Counted from the first letter of the stretch, positions 45,284-55,353 are shown. The stretch is DNA of 64,000 bases from Agrobacterium tumefaciens (GCF_005221385.1 NZ_CP039903.1:1302001-1366000); one strand, 5' to 3'. Made by a program: numbers and translations. Notes: generated by a model from the letters alone, not told the origin.

Positions 45284-46633
45284 CTAAACAGCAACCGAAT
45301 GGCGGCCGCGTCCATTGCCGAGATAAGTGTCGAAGATTGCCGCGATATTACGCACGAAGGGCCTGCCCACCTCGGTAAGCGCAAAAATATCGGCATCCAT
45401 ACGCACCACGCCATCGCTGTTGCCGGCGGCAAAATGCTGTGCCTGCGTCCGCACGGCATGGCTGGCCTTGCCGAAACGCTGATCGAGATCGGCGAAATCG
45501 AGCGCGAAATCGCACATCAGCCGCTCGATGACATGCGAGCGCAGATGGTCCTCTTCCGACAGTTCTATTCCCTTGACGATGGCAAGGCCGCCCTCGCCCG
45601 TCATCCGCTGATATTCCCCGGTCGCCACCATGTTCTGCACATAACCCTGCGGCAGCCGGCCGATCGAAGAAGCGCCAAGCCCGATCAGCGCATCGGCCGT
45701 ATCAGTGGTATAGCCCTGGAAATTCCGCCGCAACGCACCCGCTTCGGCCGCCTGGCACAAGGTATCGGCTGGCTTGGCGAAATGGTCGATGCCGATCGCT
45801 TTGTAACCCGCCTGTTGCAACATCTCACCCGCCATCGTCATCTGGCGATACCGCTCGGCAATATCCGGAAGCGCGTGTTCTGGGATCAGCGACTGGTGTT
45901 TTTTCATCCACGGAACATGGGCATAACCGAAAAGCGCTACCCGGTCCGGATCGAGCGAGACGATCTGATCCACTGTCTTCTTCAGCGTCTCGCAGGTCTG
46001 GAACGGCAGACCGTAGAGAATGTCGCAATTGACGGAGTGAACACCCCTCGCCCGCACCGCATCGACAACGGATTTTGTCTGTTCGAAAGATTGAATACGG
46101 TTGATGGTTTTTTGCACTTTGTCATCGAAATCCTGTACGCCGAGGCTTGCCCGCGACATACCGACGGCGGCAAGCGCGTCGTAACGGCTGTTATCCAGAT
46201 CGTTCGGGTCCATTTCCACGCTGATTTCAGGCGCCAGCCCAAAAGTGAAATGGCGCCGCAGACAGTCCATCAGGCTCACCATGTCCTCAGGCTTCAGCAT
46301 GGTGGGAGAACCACCGCCGAAATGCACGGCACTCACCACTGCGTCAGGTGAAACGAGCGCGCCGACCGCGGCAATTTCCTGCTTAAGTGCTTCCAGATAA
46401 ACGGCAATCGGCTCGTATTTCAGCGTGTGCTTGGTGTGACAGGCACAGAACCAGCACAACCGGTCGCAATAGGGAATATGCAGGTAAAGCGATATCCGGT
46501 TCCGGTGGTTGAGCTCGCCCAGCCATTGCCGGTAGGTCGCATTATCGATTCTCTCGTGGAAATGCGGCGCGGTCGGATAGCTCGTGTAACGGGGTACGGC
46601 GCCAGAATATTTGCGAAGAAGTTCGGTATTCAT
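45284..46633 (-). CDS. hemN: Oxygen-independent coproporphyrinogen III dehydrogenase
   Basis: This 449-residue radical-SAM enzyme has CX3CX2C at Cys56, Cys60 and Cys63, followed by Cys65. The SAM-binding GGGSPT is near 110-115, in place of the more common GGGTPT. The HemN leader RYTSYPTAPHF (15-25) and the C-terminal HemN domain are present. It makes protoporphyrinogen IX without oxygen, for haem under microaerobic life. ATG 46633 follows a GTG at 46636. It is divergent from fnrN, with an FNR box between. Confidence 0.95.
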   Translation of the reverse strand: MNTELLRKYSGAVPRYTSYPTAPHFHERIDNATYRQWLGELNHRNRISLYLHIPYCDRLCWFCACHTKHTLKYEPIAVYLEALKQEIAAVGALVSPDAVVSAVHFGGGSPTMLKPEDMVSLMDCLRRHFTFGLAPEISVEMDPNDLDNSRYDALAAVGMSRASLGVQDFDDKVQKTINRIQSFEQTKSVVDAVRARGVHSVNCDILYGLPFQTCETLKKTVDQIVSLDPDRVALFGYAHVPWMKKHQSLIPEHALPDIAERYRQMTMAGEMLQQAGYKAIGIDHFAKPADTLCQAAEAGALRRNFQGYTTDTADALIGLGASSIGRLPQGYVQNMVATGEYQRMTGEGGLAIVKGIELSEEDHLRSHVIERLMCDFALDFADLDQRFGKASHAVRTQAQHFAAGNSDGVVRMDADIFALTEVGRPFVRNIAAIFDTYLGNGRGRHSVAV

Positions 46634-46705
46634 CACCGGTTTTGCCTTTTATCAAGAAAATGTCGATTTCCTCTCTTTCAGTAACGGCTGCGACAGTTTG
46701 CAACT

Positions 46706-46719
46706 TTGACTTCAATCAA
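46706..46719. promoter_or_regulatory. FNR/FnrN box (anaerobox)
   Basis: TTGAC-TTCA-ATCAA matches the FNR consensus TTGAT-N4-ATCAA at nine of ten positions. It lies 73 bases upstream of the hemN start and 127 bases upstream of fnrN, so it can serve hemN and possibly fnrN autoregulation. Confidence 0.85.
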
Positions 46720-46846
46720 ATTGCGCCTTAAGTTCTTCCTAATGTAGACGCTGGGGCGACGGCTACGCGGCGCAAGCCTTTAAAGAGACCGTATTTGATA
46801 CCCACGGTCGCAATCGTCCCGAAAAAGCCAGCATTGGAAAAGGCTT

Positions 46847-47572
46847 ATGGACACGCTGCAGAAGACCATCCACAATTCGGAAGAGCCCGTTGTCTGTCGC
46901 TCCTGCGAGGCGCGCCACGGCGGTCTTTGCAGCACGCTGACCCCGCAGCAGCTCTGCGATCTCAACCGTTATTCCAGCCGCAAAAAGCTGGAGGCCGGCA
47001 ATGAGCTGCTCGGCCAGGGGGAACTTGTCACCTCCTATGGCAACATCCTCAATGGCGTGGTGAAGCTTTCGAAAATGATGTCGGATGGCCGCCAGCAGAT
47101 CGTCGGCCTGCAATTCGCACCGGATTTTCTCGGCCGCCCGTTCATGGCGGAAAGCAAGATGACGGCGGAAGCGGCAACGGATGTCGAAATCTGCCTTTTC
47201 CCACGCCGCATCGTCGACCGCATGGTCTCGGAAGTGCCTGATATGGAGCGCAAGCTGCATAACCAGTCGCTGAAGGAACTGGATGAGGCGCGCGACTGGA
47301 TGCTGACGCTTGGCCGTAAATCAGCGCAGGAGAAGGTTGCCAGCTTCCTTTATATGATCGCCACCCACATCGATCCGGAAAACGACGACAAATCGGCTTT
47401 CGACCTGCCGCTCTCACGCGCCGACATCGCCGATTTTCTCGGCCTCACCATCGAAACGGTGAGCCGGCAAATGACCAAGCTGCGCAAGGAAGGCATTATC
47501 CGCATCGAGAACAACCGCCATATCACGGTACCCGATCTCGACATTCTGAACGAAGCTGCCGGCAACGACTGA
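46847..47572 (+). CDS. fnrN: FNR-family oxygen sensor FnrN
   Basis: This 241-residue CRP/FNR regulator has the N-terminal cysteines C17, C20 and C28 (CRSCEARHGGLC) and a fourth at C116 (DVEICLF). Together these can hold an oxygen-labile 4Fe-4S cluster. The cyclic-nucleotide-like domain spans about 35-150. The HTH near 190-215 reads TIETVSRQMTKLRKEG, with the Glu and Ser-Arg that contact TTGAT half-sites. It activates microaerobic genes such as hemN next door. Confidence 0.95.
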   Translation: MDTLQKTIHNSEEPVVCRSCEARHGGLCSTLTPQQLCDLNRYSSRKKLEAGNELLGQGELVTSYGNILNGVVKLSKMMSDGRQQIVGLQFAPDFLGRPFMAESKMTAEAATDVEICLFPRRIVDRMVSEVPDMERKLHNQSLKELDEARDWMLTLGRKSAQEKVASFLYMIATHIDPENDDKSAFDLPLSRADIADFLGLTIETVSRQMTKLRKEGIIRIENNRHITVPDLDILNEAAGND

Positions 47573-47589
47573 CCGGCATTCGCCATTTT

Positions 47590-47697
47590 TCATCGACCCT
47601 GAAGCGCGGGCGTTCCAATATTGACGTGCGGCGCCCGCGCCTGAGCGGGGGCGAGCGCAAAACCGGCAAGAACCAGCAAAGCGGCGATGCATTTCAT
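47590..47697 (-). CDS. Tiny predicted secreted peptide (35 residues)
   Basis: From ATG 47697, preceded by AGGGTGA 8 bases upstream, a 35-codon frame runs to TGA at 47590. It begins MKCIAALLVLAGFALAPAQA, a model signal peptide with an APAQA cleavage site. The mature peptide would be about 15 residues, RAPHVNIGTPALQGR. The gene lies convergent to fnrN. Codon use looks normal. It could be a real small secreted peptide or the remnant of a longer gene. Confidence 0.5.
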   Translation of the reverse strand: MKCIAALLVLAGFALAPAQARAPHVNIGTPALQGR

Positions 47698-47769
47698 GAT
47701 ATTTCACCCTGTATGCCGCTTTTTCAGCGGCCTGTTTGTTATGGCTGCATCATAAGCGCCAAACAGCAT

Positions 47770-47801
47770 CCATCCGCTTAAAATCTTCGGTAAGCGGATG
47801 G
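47770..47801. repeat. 11-bp perfect hairpin
   Basis: CCATCCGCTTA and TAAGCGGATGG pair perfectly across a 10-base loop (AAATCTTCGG). It is about 75 bases upstream of the tiny peptide ATG on the minus strand. No T-run follows. Confidence 0.6.
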
Positions 47802-47889
47802 TTCAAAGGCAGGGTAAAGAAGGGGTTATGATTTCGCGCCGGCCTGACCCATGAGCGGTAAGTGCCACCATCCCAGGCTCGGCATCGCC

Positions 47890-48025
47890 GCTTGTTTCTT
47901 CTCCCCGCCGGGGAGAAGGTGGCCCGAAGGGTCGGATGAGGGGGCAGCGTTGCCGGATTTCGGAGAGCTCGCCCCCTCATCCCGCTGCCGCGGACTTCTC
48001 CCCGGCGGGGAGAAGAAACAGGCGG
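47890..48025. repeat. Large palindromic repeat (CTTCTCCCCGCC family)
   Basis: The outer arms (47895-47917 and 47995-48015) are each nearly self-palindromic, built on TTCTCCCCGCCGGGGAGAAG. Inner arms GGATGAGGGGG and CCCCCTCATCC continue the inverted symmetry. The whole 136-base unit can fold into one long stem with side hairpins. Elements of this kind are dispersed in Agrobacterium, Rhizobium and Brucella genomes. Confidence 0.85.
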
Positions 48026-48147
48026 CATGCGCTCGCTCCATCTCACGCCTCATGGCGCATATGGGCCAGCTTGGTTTCAGGGCGTGTTTCGTCACTCAAG
48101 GATGTTGGCGTGGGTTCGTTATATCGCGCATAACGCGCGTGATAATC

Positions 48148-48573
48148 TCACTGCGAAGCAGCAGGCGTCGCAACCGGCTTCTGGTTTTCGCCGAGCGCCC
48201 GCAGTTCCGCAACCCGGCGCTTGTATTCGGCTTCCGAAATCTGGCCGTTGCGGCGTGCCGCACCAAGGCGCGAGAGGCTGGTTTCCATGGTGGAGGCCTC
48301 ATCGTCACCCATCTGGGTACCGGCCGCCGTCATGGGCGCCGAGAAGGTCGGATAGGTGCCGGTGTCGCGCTTCTGGCTCACCGCATTGTCGCTAACGGGG
48401 CGCGGGCCGACAATTTCTGCCGTCGGGCGGCGCATATGGGCAGGCGCCACGATCGGTTCGGGAGCCTTGCAGGCCGCGAGTCCGGTAACAATCAGGACGC
48501 CGGACAGGGAAAGCACAGCGATTCTCGCAGTGTTTTCCGCATATGTTCCCCATGTGCCCATCTGCTTGCCCAT
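48148..48573 (-). CDS. Predicted lipoprotein with SHOCT-like C-terminus
   Basis: This 141-residue protein has a hydrophobic N-terminal segment (about 16-36) ending at a lipobox (GLAAC), so it is probably lipidated. The C-terminal helix pair SRLGAARRNGQISEAEYKRR matches the short SHOCT motif seen at the ends of many envelope proteins. I chose ATG 48573; the longer frame from 48753 would overlap the phaC start on the other strand. It is divergent from phaC. Function unknown. Confidence 0.75.
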   Translation of the reverse strand: MGKQMGTWGTYAENTARIAVLSLSGVLIVTGLAACKAPEPIVAPAHMRRPTAEIVGPRPVSDNAVSQKRDTGTYPTFSAPMTAAGTQMGDDEASTMETSLSRLGAARRNGQISEAEYKRRVAELRALGENQKPVATPAASQ

Positions 48574-48712
48574 CGTCGTGTTCCGCCTGTAAGGATATCT
48601 GCCGATATCGAATTCGACTGCGGTTCGGCCCTTTGCTGCCTCCCCTTGCTGGTGGAACTTGTATTCGTTTTCATGCAGAATGTGCAAACACAAATTTGGC
48701 GGAGGATAGCGC

Positions 48713-50572
48713 ATGGCGGGTGTTGACGGCGGGCAGAAGCAAAAGGGCGGCAAAACGCCCGGTTTCGACGCCGGATCCGCCGAAGCCTACCTGATCCGCG
48801 ACCCTGAAGCCTTCGCGATCAACATCGCTCGCGCGCTTGAAAATCTCGGCAAGGCCGCCTCCGAATGGCTGGCGCCGCGTGAACGCGGCGAAATCCCTGA
48901 AAACAGCGCCGATCCCATGACCGACCTCGTCAAGACGCTGTCCGATGTCGCGGAATATTGGATGGCCGAGCCACAGCGTTCACTGGAAGCGCAGACCCAT
49001 CTTCTCTCCAGCTATTACGACCTGTGGACAAAATCGGTGGCGCAATTTTCCGAAGCTGCCGATTCGGTCTCGGAAAAACCCACAGAGACCGGCCCCGCGC
49101 AGCGCCGCAACCGGCGTTTTGCGGATGCCGACTGGCAGGCCAATCCGTTTTTCGATTTTCTCCTGAAAGCCTATCAAACCACCGTGGGCTTCGCCGACCG
49201 GATGGTGACGGAAGCCGAGGGGCTGGACGAACATACACGCACCAAGGCGCTGTTCTACATGCGGCAGGTAACCGAGGCGCTTTCGCCGGCCAATTTCGTC
49301 TTCACCAATCCGCAGGTCTTCCGTGAAACGGTTGCCTCCAGCGGCGCCAATCTCGTCAAGGGCATGGCGCAGCTGGCGGAGGATGTAGCAGCAGGCAATG
49401 GCCACCTGAAACTGCGCCAGACCGATTACAGCAAATTCGTCATCGGCCAGAATATCGCGGTAACGTCGGGCAAGGTGGTGGCCAAAAGCCCGCTCTGCGA
49501 GATCATCCATTATGCGCCGACAACACAGAAGGCCTTCAAACGGCCGCTGCTGATCGTGCCGCCATGGATCAACAAATTCTACATTCTCGATCTCAACCCG
49601 CAGAAATCCTTCGTTAAATGGTGCCTCGATCAAGGCCACAGCGTGTTCATGGTCTCCTGGATCAACCCGGATGCCCGCCTCGCCGACAAGAGCTGGGACG
49701 ATTACATCCGCGAAGGTATTGATTTCGCCCTCGACACCATCGAGGAAAGAACCGGCGAGAGGCAAATCAACGCCATCGGCTATTGCGTCGGCGGCACGCT
49801 TTTATCCTCGGCACTGGCACTGCATGCGCAGCAAGGTGATGAGCGTATCCGCAGCGCCACGCTGCTCGCCGCCCAGACCGATTTCATCCATGCCGGCGAT
49901 CTCAAGGTCTTCATCGATGAAGGCCAGCTGGCGGCGCTCGACAGGCATATGCAGGCGGTCGGTTATCTCGACGGCTCGATCATGGCCACCGTCTTCAACA
50001 TGCTGCGCGCTTCCGATCTCATCTGGCCCTATATGGTCGATAATTACCTGCGCGGCACCGAGCCCCTGCCCTTCGATCTGCTCTACTGGAATTCCGATTC
50101 GACCCGGGTGACGGCTGCCAGCCACTCCTTCTATCTGCGTAATTGTTACTTGGAGAACAATCTCGCCCGCGGGCTGATGCGTGTTGCCGACAAGCGGATC
50201 AATCTCGGCGACATCAAGATACCCATCTATGACCTCGCCACCCGCGACGACCATATCGCGCCGGCGAAATCGGTTTTCACGGGTGCTGCGCTGTTCGGCG
50301 GGCCGGTGGAATTTGTGCTTGGCGCTTCCGGCCACATAGCCGGCGTCGTCAACCCGCCGCAGCTTGAAAAATACCAATATTGGACGGGGTCGTCACCGGC
50401 TGGAGACTTTGATGCCTGGCAGGCTGCCGCCACCGCCCACAAGGGCTCATGGTGGGTGCACTGGCAGAACTGGATCGAAAGCCAGAACGCTGAAAAGGTA
50501 AAGGCGCGCAAGCCGGAAGACGGCAAGCGGCCCGTGCTCGGCGACGCGCCGGGAACCTACGTCCTTTCCTGA
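48713..50572 (+). CDS. phaC: Class I poly(3-hydroxyalkanoate) synthase
   Basis: This 619-residue synthase has the lipase-like box GYCVGG with nucleophile Cys358, Asp513 in RDDHIAP and His541 in ASGHIAGV. The N-terminal domain (about 1-240) is the usual class I extension. It polymerises 3-hydroxybutyryl-CoA into storage granules. GGAGG precedes ATG 48713. The phaA, phaB, phaZ and phasin genes are not in this window, so it is an isolated synthase gene, as in other rhizobia. Confidence 0.95.
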   Translation: MAGVDGGQKQKGGKTPGFDAGSAEAYLIRDPEAFAINIARALENLGKAASEWLAPRERGEIPENSADPMTDLVKTLSDVAEYWMAEPQRSLEAQTHLLSSYYDLWTKSVAQFSEAADSVSEKPTETGPAQRRNRRFADADWQANPFFDFLLKAYQTTVGFADRMVTEAEGLDEHTRTKALFYMRQVTEALSPANFVFTNPQVFRETVASSGANLVKGMAQLAEDVAAGNGHLKLRQTDYSKFVIGQNIAVTSGKVVAKSPLCEIIHYAPTTQKAFKRPLLIVPPWINKFYILDLNPQKSFVKWCLDQGHSVFMVSWINPDARLADKSWDDYIREGIDFALDTIEERTGERQINAIGYCVGGTLLSSALALHAQQGDERIRSATLLAAQTDFIHAGDLKVFIDEGQLAALDRHMQAVGYLDGSIMATVFNMLRASDLIWPYMVDNYLRGTEPLPFDLLYWNSDSTRVTAASHSFYLRNCYLENNLARGLMRVADKRINLGDIKIPIYDLATRDDHIAPAKSVFTGAALFGGPVEFVLGASGHIAGVVNPPQLEKYQYWTGSSPAGDFDAWQAAATAHKGSWWVHWQNWIESQNAEKVKARKPEDGKRPVLGDAPGTYVLS

Positions 50573-50606
50573 CCCAATTCCATCACCGAAACATCTTTCA
50601 GGCCAC

Positions 50607-51326
50607 ATGCTCTTCACACCCCCGCTCGTTCCCGCCACGCTGATCTCCCGCTACAAGCGCTTCCTCTTCGATGCCGTTCTGGAGGACGGCACGGCGATTA
50701 CCGGTTCCTGCCCCAATACCGGTTCCATGCGCGGGCTGACGACACCGGGCTCCCGTATCTGGCTTTCCGAACATGACAGCCCGACCCGCAAGTACCGGCA
50801 CATGTTTGAAATGGTCGAGGCAGATGGCACCGTGGTCGGCATCAATACCGGCATGCCGAACCGGCTGGCGGAAGAGGCAATCGTGAACGGCCGTATCCCT
50901 GAGCTTGGCGGCTATTCGACGATCCGGCGCGAACAGAAATACGGCCGCAATTCCCGCATCGATTTCCTGCTCACCGAACCCGGCCGGCCGGACGCCTATG
51001 TTGAAGTGAAGAACGTGCATTTCATGCGAAAAAAGGGTCTGGCCGAATTCCCTGATACCGCTACCAAGCGCGGCGCCAAGCATCTGGAGGAGCTGGGTGA
51101 CGCAGCGGAAGCCGGTTACCGTTCGGTGATGCTCTATCTCATCCAGCGCGACGATTGTGACCGGATGCGCATCTGCGACGATCTTGATCCGGTCTATGCG
51201 CTGGCGTTTCAGCGGGCGATGGCACGTGGTGTCGAGGCCTATGCGGTAAAATGCGCGGTCTCCCCGGCACAAATTTCGGTCAGCGGAACGGTTAAGATGG
51301 ACGAATGGCGTCCGGCTGTTTTATGA
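50607..51326 (+). CDS. sfsA: SfsA family protein
   Basis: This 239-residue protein has an N-terminal OB-like region ([21 protein letters not shown], about 14-34). The nuclease-like core includes RIDFLLTEP and [15 protein letters not shown] (about 111-145) with a PD-(D/E)xK-like E-K pair. SfsA was named for sugar fermentation stimulation in E. coli, but its biochemical role is not clear. It starts 34 bases after phaC and is followed closely by map, likely in one transcript. Confidence 0.93.
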   Translation: MLFTPPLVPATLISRYKRFLFDAVLEDGTAITGSCPNTGSMRGLTTPGSRIWLSEHDSPTRKYRHMFEMVEADGTVVGINTGMPNRLAEEAIVNGRIPELGGYSTIRREQKYGRNSRIDFLLTEPGRPDAYVEVKNVHFMRKKGLAEFPDTATKRGAKHLEELGDAAEAGYRSVMLYLIQRDDCDRMRICDDLDPVYALAFQRAMARGVEAYAVKCAVSPAQISVSGTVKMDEWRPAVL

Positions 51327-51354
51327 ACAGGGACGTAAAGAGACAGAAAGCACT

Positions 51355-52191
51355 ATGATGGTCACCTATATCGACGCAGCCTCCGCTCCCCTCAAGAATA
51401 CCGGCGTCATCCGCCTCTATACCCCTGAGGACTTCGACGGTATGCGCAAGGCGTGCCAGCTGACGGCGCGCTGCCTCGACGAACTGGCGGCGATCGTCAA
51501 GCCCGGCGTGACGACTGACGCCATCGACCGTTTCGTCTTCGAGTTCGGCGCCGACCACGGCGCGCTGCCGGCAACGCTGAATTATCGCGGTTATACCAAA
51601 TCCGTCTGCACCTCGATCAACCATGTGGTCTGCCACGGCATTCCGGATGAAAAGCCGCTGCGCGACGGCGATATCGTCAATATTGACGTGACCTATGTGC
51701 TTGACGGTTGGCATGGCGATTCGAGCCGCATGTATCCGGTAGGCCAGATCAAGCGCGCCGCCGAGCGACTGATGGAAGTGACCTATGAATGCCTGATGCG
51801 CGGCATCGCGGCGGTCAAGCCCGGTGCGCGCACCGGTGCAATCGGCGCGGCGATCCAGGCCTATGCGGAAGCAGAGCGCTGCTCGGTGGTGCGTGATTTC
51901 TGCGGCCATGGCGTCGGACGCCTGTTCCACGACACGCCGAACATTCTGCATTACGGCCAGCCGGAGGAAGGGCCGGAAATCCGCGAGGGCATGATCTTCA
52001 CCATCGAGCCGATGATCAATCTCGGCAAGCCGCATGTGAAGGTGCTCTCGGATGGCTGGACGGCGGTGACGCGTGACCGTTCTCTCTCCGCGCAATATGA
52101 ACATGCCGTCGGCGTCACGGCCACAGGCTGCGAAATCTTTACGCTGTCACCGGGCGGCTTTGATCGCCCGGGCCTTCCGCCACTCGCATAA
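51355..52191 (+). CDS. map: Type I methionine aminopeptidase
   Basis: This 278-residue metalloprotease has the five metal ligands in the expected order: the [14 protein letters not shown] region with two Asp, His in [10 protein letters not shown], Glu in FTIEPM and Glu in QYEHAVGV. It removes N-terminal methionine from new proteins. Two ATGs (51355 and 51358) are adjacent; either may be used. The spacing to sfsA is 28 bases and to radC 13 bases, so an operon is likely. Confidence 0.95.
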   Translation: MMVTYIDAASAPLKNTGVIRLYTPEDFDGMRKACQLTARCLDELAAIVKPGVTTDAIDRFVFEFGADHGALPATLNYRGYTKSVCTSINHVVCHGIPDEKPLRDGDIVNIDVTYVLDGWHGDSSRMYPVGQIKRAAERLMEVTYECLMRGIAAVKPGARTGAIGAAIQAYAEAERCSVVRDFCGHGVGRLFHDTPNILHYGQPEEGPEIREGMIFTIEPMINLGKPHVKVLSDGWTAVTRDRSLSAQYEHAVGVTATGCEIFTLSPGGFDRPGLPPLA

Positions 52192-52204
52192 GGCCAGACC
52201 GCCT

Positions 52205-53041
52205 ATGGCAAAACGCCCTGCCCCGCCTCCCGCCGATCTTTCCCCGACGTCAGGCTTTGAGGCGGGCGAAGGCGACCTGTTCGACGCGGCGGATGAGCGC
52301 GGCTTTTTTGCCGAACCGCGAAGTGCTCCGAAAAAACCCACCGTCACCATTGCCGAACAGGAAGCGGAGACCGCGCACTATCACGGTCACCGGGACCGGC
52401 TGCGGACGCGTTATCGTGATGGCGGCGACGCCGCACTTGCCGACTACGAATTGCTGGAACTCCTGCTGTTCCGGCTGATCCCGAGGCGCGATACCAAACC
52501 CATCGCCAAGGCGCTGATTTCCCGCTTCGGAACCCTTGGCGGCGTGCTTGGCGCACCTTTGCCGCTGCTGCAGGAGGTGAAAGGCGTCGGCGAAGCCGTG
52601 GCTCTCGATCTGAAGCTCGTCGCTTCGGTTTCCCAGCGCATGCTGAAAAGCGAAATCCGTAACAAGCAGGTTCTCGGTTCCTGGTCATCGGTCATTGATT
52701 ATTGTCATGCCGCCATGGCCCATGAAACGCGCGAACAGTTCCGCATCCTGTTCCTCGACAAGCGCAATGTCCTGATCGCCGACGAGGTGCAGGGTCAGGG
52801 AACCGTGGACCACACGCCGGTCTACCCGCGCGAAGTGGTGCGCCGCGCCCTTGAACTGTCATCTACAGCCTTGATTTTAATACATAATCACCCGAGTGGA
52901 GACCCCACCCCCTCGCGGGCGGATATCGAGATGACCAAAACCATTATCGATACTGCAAAGCCGCTCGGCATTGCTGTCCACGACCACATCATCATCGGCA
53001 AGGATGGCCACGCCAGCTTCAAAGGGCTTCGGCTTATTTGA
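52205..53041 (+). CDS. radC: RadC-family JAB-domain protein
   Basis: This 278-residue protein has a helix-hairpin-helix region (about 65-145). The C-terminal JAB/MPN domain carries the metal motif HNHP...SRAD (His227, His229, Asp240). The first 50 residues are a proline- and acid-rich extension. RadC was once linked to DNA repair, but its role is now considered unknown. It starts 13 bases after map. Confidence 0.93.
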   Translation: MAKRPAPPPADLSPTSGFEAGEGDLFDAADERGFFAEPRSAPKKPTVTIAEQEAETAHYHGHRDRLRTRYRDGGDAALADYELLELLLFRLIPRRDTKPIAKALISRFGTLGGVLGAPLPLLQEVKGVGEAVALDLKLVASVSQRMLKSEIRNKQVLGSWSSVIDYCHAAMAHETREQFRILFLDKRNVLIADEVQGQGTVDHTPVYPREVVRRALELSSTALILIHNHPSGDPTPSRADIEMTKTIIDTAKPLGIAVHDHIIIGKDGHASFKGLRLI

Positions 53042-53189
53042 AAATCAACTGGTACTGACGCGAAGTTTTTAACGCGCCTGCAACCCATAAGGGCGGCATC
53101 AACAAAAAATTAACACCTATAAATTAGCATTTCCGAAAATAATAAAACAAGGCATCGAACCTTGGTGCCTTAAGAAACGGGGGTGCTTT

Positions 53190-53612
53190 ATGCGTAATGC
53201 AGTGCGTTTCCTTCGCGATCGGTCCGGCTCGAACGCTGTCGAGTTCGCGATCGTCGCGCCGATCTTCTTTCTCGTCCTTCTGACCATGATCGCCTACGGC
53301 ATCTACCTGATGGCGGCCTATTCGGTGCAGCAGATCGCCGCCGATGCGGCGAGAACGGCGGTTGCCGGCCTGAATACGACCGAGCGCCAGCAGCTTGCCC
53401 GGGATTTCGTCACCAAAAGCGATCTCAGTTACGCCTTCATGGACAAGAACCGTTTCACCGTCGATGTCGCCACCGATCCCGCCAATGCCAACCAGTTCAC
53501 GGTCAAGGTCGAATACGACGCCAGCGATCTGCCGATCTGGAGCCTCTACAGCTACACCATGCCAGAGCCGGTCATCCGGCGTTTTTCCACCATCCGGATC
53601 GGAGGAGCATGA
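53190..53612 (+). CDS. TadE-like pilus/adhesion protein
   Basis: This 140-residue protein starts RFLRDRSGSNAVEFAIVAP, the TadE-like pseudopilin signature with Glu at the fifth position after the cleavage-type Gly/Ser and one transmembrane helix (about 17-42). The rest is a periplasmic domain. TadE-type pseudopilins assemble in the Tad/Flp pilus system after prepilin peptidase processing. The tad/cpa ATPase and secretin genes are not in this window. It is followed by a TadG-like gene with one base between. Confidence 0.85.
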   Translation: MRNAVRFLRDRSGSNAVEFAIVAPIFFLVLLTMIAYGIYLMAAYSVQQIAADAARTAVAGLNTTERQQLARDFVTKSDLSYAFMDKNRFTVDVATDPANANQFTVKVEYDASDLPIWSLYSYTMPEPVIRRFSTIRIGGA

Positions 53613-53613
53613 C

Positions 53614-55353
53614 ATGCGGACTATCCCTTCCCTGCTCCCCGCTTTCCTGAAGGATCGGGCCGGCAACATCGCCATCTCGGCCGGGCTGACCGCGCCGCTT
53701 TTCATCGGCGTCCTGGCGCTTGGCGTCGATTACGGTTATCTGACCCTGCAGAAACGCCAGTTGCAGCAGACCGCCGATCTCGCAGCCATATCGGCGGCGG
53801 CAAATGCCGCCGACCCGGAAAAGGCGGTCCAGCAATATTTCGCCCTCAACGGCATGGATCTCGGCGTCAAGACGCCGCAGGGCCTGCTCACTCCAAACGG
53901 TCTTCAACCCTTCGATCCCGCAAACGAATTTGCAAGCAGCAAGGGTTACGCCGAGGTCATCAAGGGCCATTATGAGCCGGATGCAACCATTCCTGTCGGC
54001 GCACGGTTCGTCGACAACGCCCTGCCCACCAATGCGGTGAAAGTGAACATCGTCGAAAAGGGCCAGATATTCTTCGCTGCCGCCTTCACCACCCCGCCCA
54101 AGATCTCTGCGGTCGGAACGGCCTCGTCCCAGAAGATCGCGGCATTTTCGGTTGGCTCACGACTGGCAAGTCTCGATGAAGGCATTTTGAACAGCCTGCT
54201 CGGCGGCCTGCTCGGCACCACGGTTTCGCTCAAACTCATGGATTACCAAGGGCTGGTTGCCGCCGATGTCAACGCGCTGCATGTCGTCGAGGCGCTTGCC
54301 ATCGATCTCAAGCTCACCGCCGGCACCTACAAGGATGTGTTGAAGACGGAAATCACCTACGGTCAGTTCCTCAATGCGCTGACCAAAACCACCGGCCTGC
54401 AGCCGGCTGTCGCCAACATTCTGAAGACACTGGAAAAAACCGCCAACAAGAGCAACATCAAGCTCAAGCTTGAGGAAATCCTCAATCTCGGACCATTCTC
54501 GGACAAGCTGATCGGTAGCGGTGAAAACCTCAAGGTCACCGCCGGCGTCTTCGATCTCCTCAATGCCGCAGCCGTTGCCGGAAATGGCGGCAATCAGCTG
54601 GCGCTCAATCTCAACGCCAATGTTCTCGGTCTCGCCTCCGTCAAGGCAACGCTTGCCATCGGTGAACCGCCGGTCGAAACCCCGTCGCTCGCCGTTGGTG
54701 GTCAGGGCACCATCGTCCGCACCGCACAGACCCGGCTGGCGGTCAATGTCGTGGTGGACGGGCTTCAGGCCATTGCCGGCCTCAAGGTCAATATCCCGCT
54801 TTATGTGGAAGTCGCCCATGCCGAAGCGCGGCTTGCCGATATTCGCTGCACGGGCGGCGGACAGGGAACGGTCGATGTAGAGGTTGTTCCCGGCGTTGCG
54901 GAAATCGCGCTCGGCAATGTCGATACCTCAGCTTTTGCCAATTTCGGCAAGGACCCGCGCGTCACCAAGGCAGCGATCGTCGATTCAGCCCTGCTCGCCA
55001 TCAATGGCAGCGCCCTCATCAATGCCACCAACATGACGAAGACCAAGCTGACCTTCACGCAGTCGGATATCACCCAGGCCAAGATCAAGAGCGTTTCCAC
55101 CAAGGACACCGTCACCACCCTTGTCAGTTCGCTGTTGAAGAACCTCAATCTGGATATAAGGCTGCTCTTTCTCAACCTCGATCTGGGAGGTCTGGCAGGC
55201 ATCCAGTCAGCGCTTGCCAACACCCTTGCAGTGGTCACCGCTCCGGTCGATCAGCTGCTCTACAACGTGCTTCTGGTTCTCGGCGTCAAGATCGGCGAAG
55301 CCGATGTGCGCGTCACCGATGTGCGCTGCCAGCAGCCGGCGCTGGTGCAATAG
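53614..55353 (+). CDS. TadG-like protein
   Basis: This 579-residue protein has the TadG-type N-terminus: LKDRAGNIAISAGLTAPLFI with a helix (about 18-40). YGYLTLQKRQLQQTADLAAI follows, an amphipathic helix typical of Tad surface proteins. A large, beta-rich, glycine- and asparagine-rich domain covers the rest. GGAGGAG precedes ATG 53614, just after the TadE stop. It is probably envelope-exposed. A strong terminator ends the pair at 55371. Confidence 0.85.
   Translation: MRTIPSLLPAFLKDRAGNIAISAGLTAPLFIGVLALGVDYGYLTLQKRQLQQTADLAAISAAANAADPEKAVQQYFALNGMDLGVKTPQGLLTPNGLQPFDPANEFASSKGYAEVIKGHYEPDATIPVGARFVDNALPTNAVKVNIVEKGQIFFAAAFTTPPKISAVGTASSQKIAAFSVGSRLASLDEGILNSLLGGLLGTTVSLKLMDYQGLVAADVNALHVVEALAIDLKLTAGTYKDVLKTEITYGQFLNALTKTTGLQPAVANILKTLEKTANKSNIKLKLEEILNLGPFSDKLIGSGENLKVTAGVFDLLNAAAVAGNGGNQLALNLNANVLGLASVKATLAIGEPPVETPSLAVGGQGTIVRTAQTRLAVNVVVDGLQAIAGLKVNIPLYVEVAHAEARLADIRCTGGGQGTVDVEVVPGVAEIALGNVDTSAFANFGKDPRVTKAAIVDSALLAINGSALINATNMTKTKLTFTQSDITQAKIKSVSTKDTVTTLVSSLLKNLNLDIRLLFLNLDLGGLAGIQSALANTLAVVTAPVDQLLYNVLLVLGVKIGEADVRVTDVRCQQPALVQ

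Larger units (their letters stand above)
47698..48147. other. Intergenic region with hairpin and large palindrome
   Basis: This 450-base region contains the leader of the tiny peptide gene, a hairpin at 47770-47801 and the palindromic element at 47890-48025. The open frames that cross it are products of the repeat and are not supported as genes. Confidence 0.5.

Noticed and set aside
47851..48726. Long plus-strand open frame across the region before phaC
   Set aside because: It reads through the palindromic repeat at 47890-48025 and lies antisense to the lipoprotein gene; the protein sequence is incoherent.
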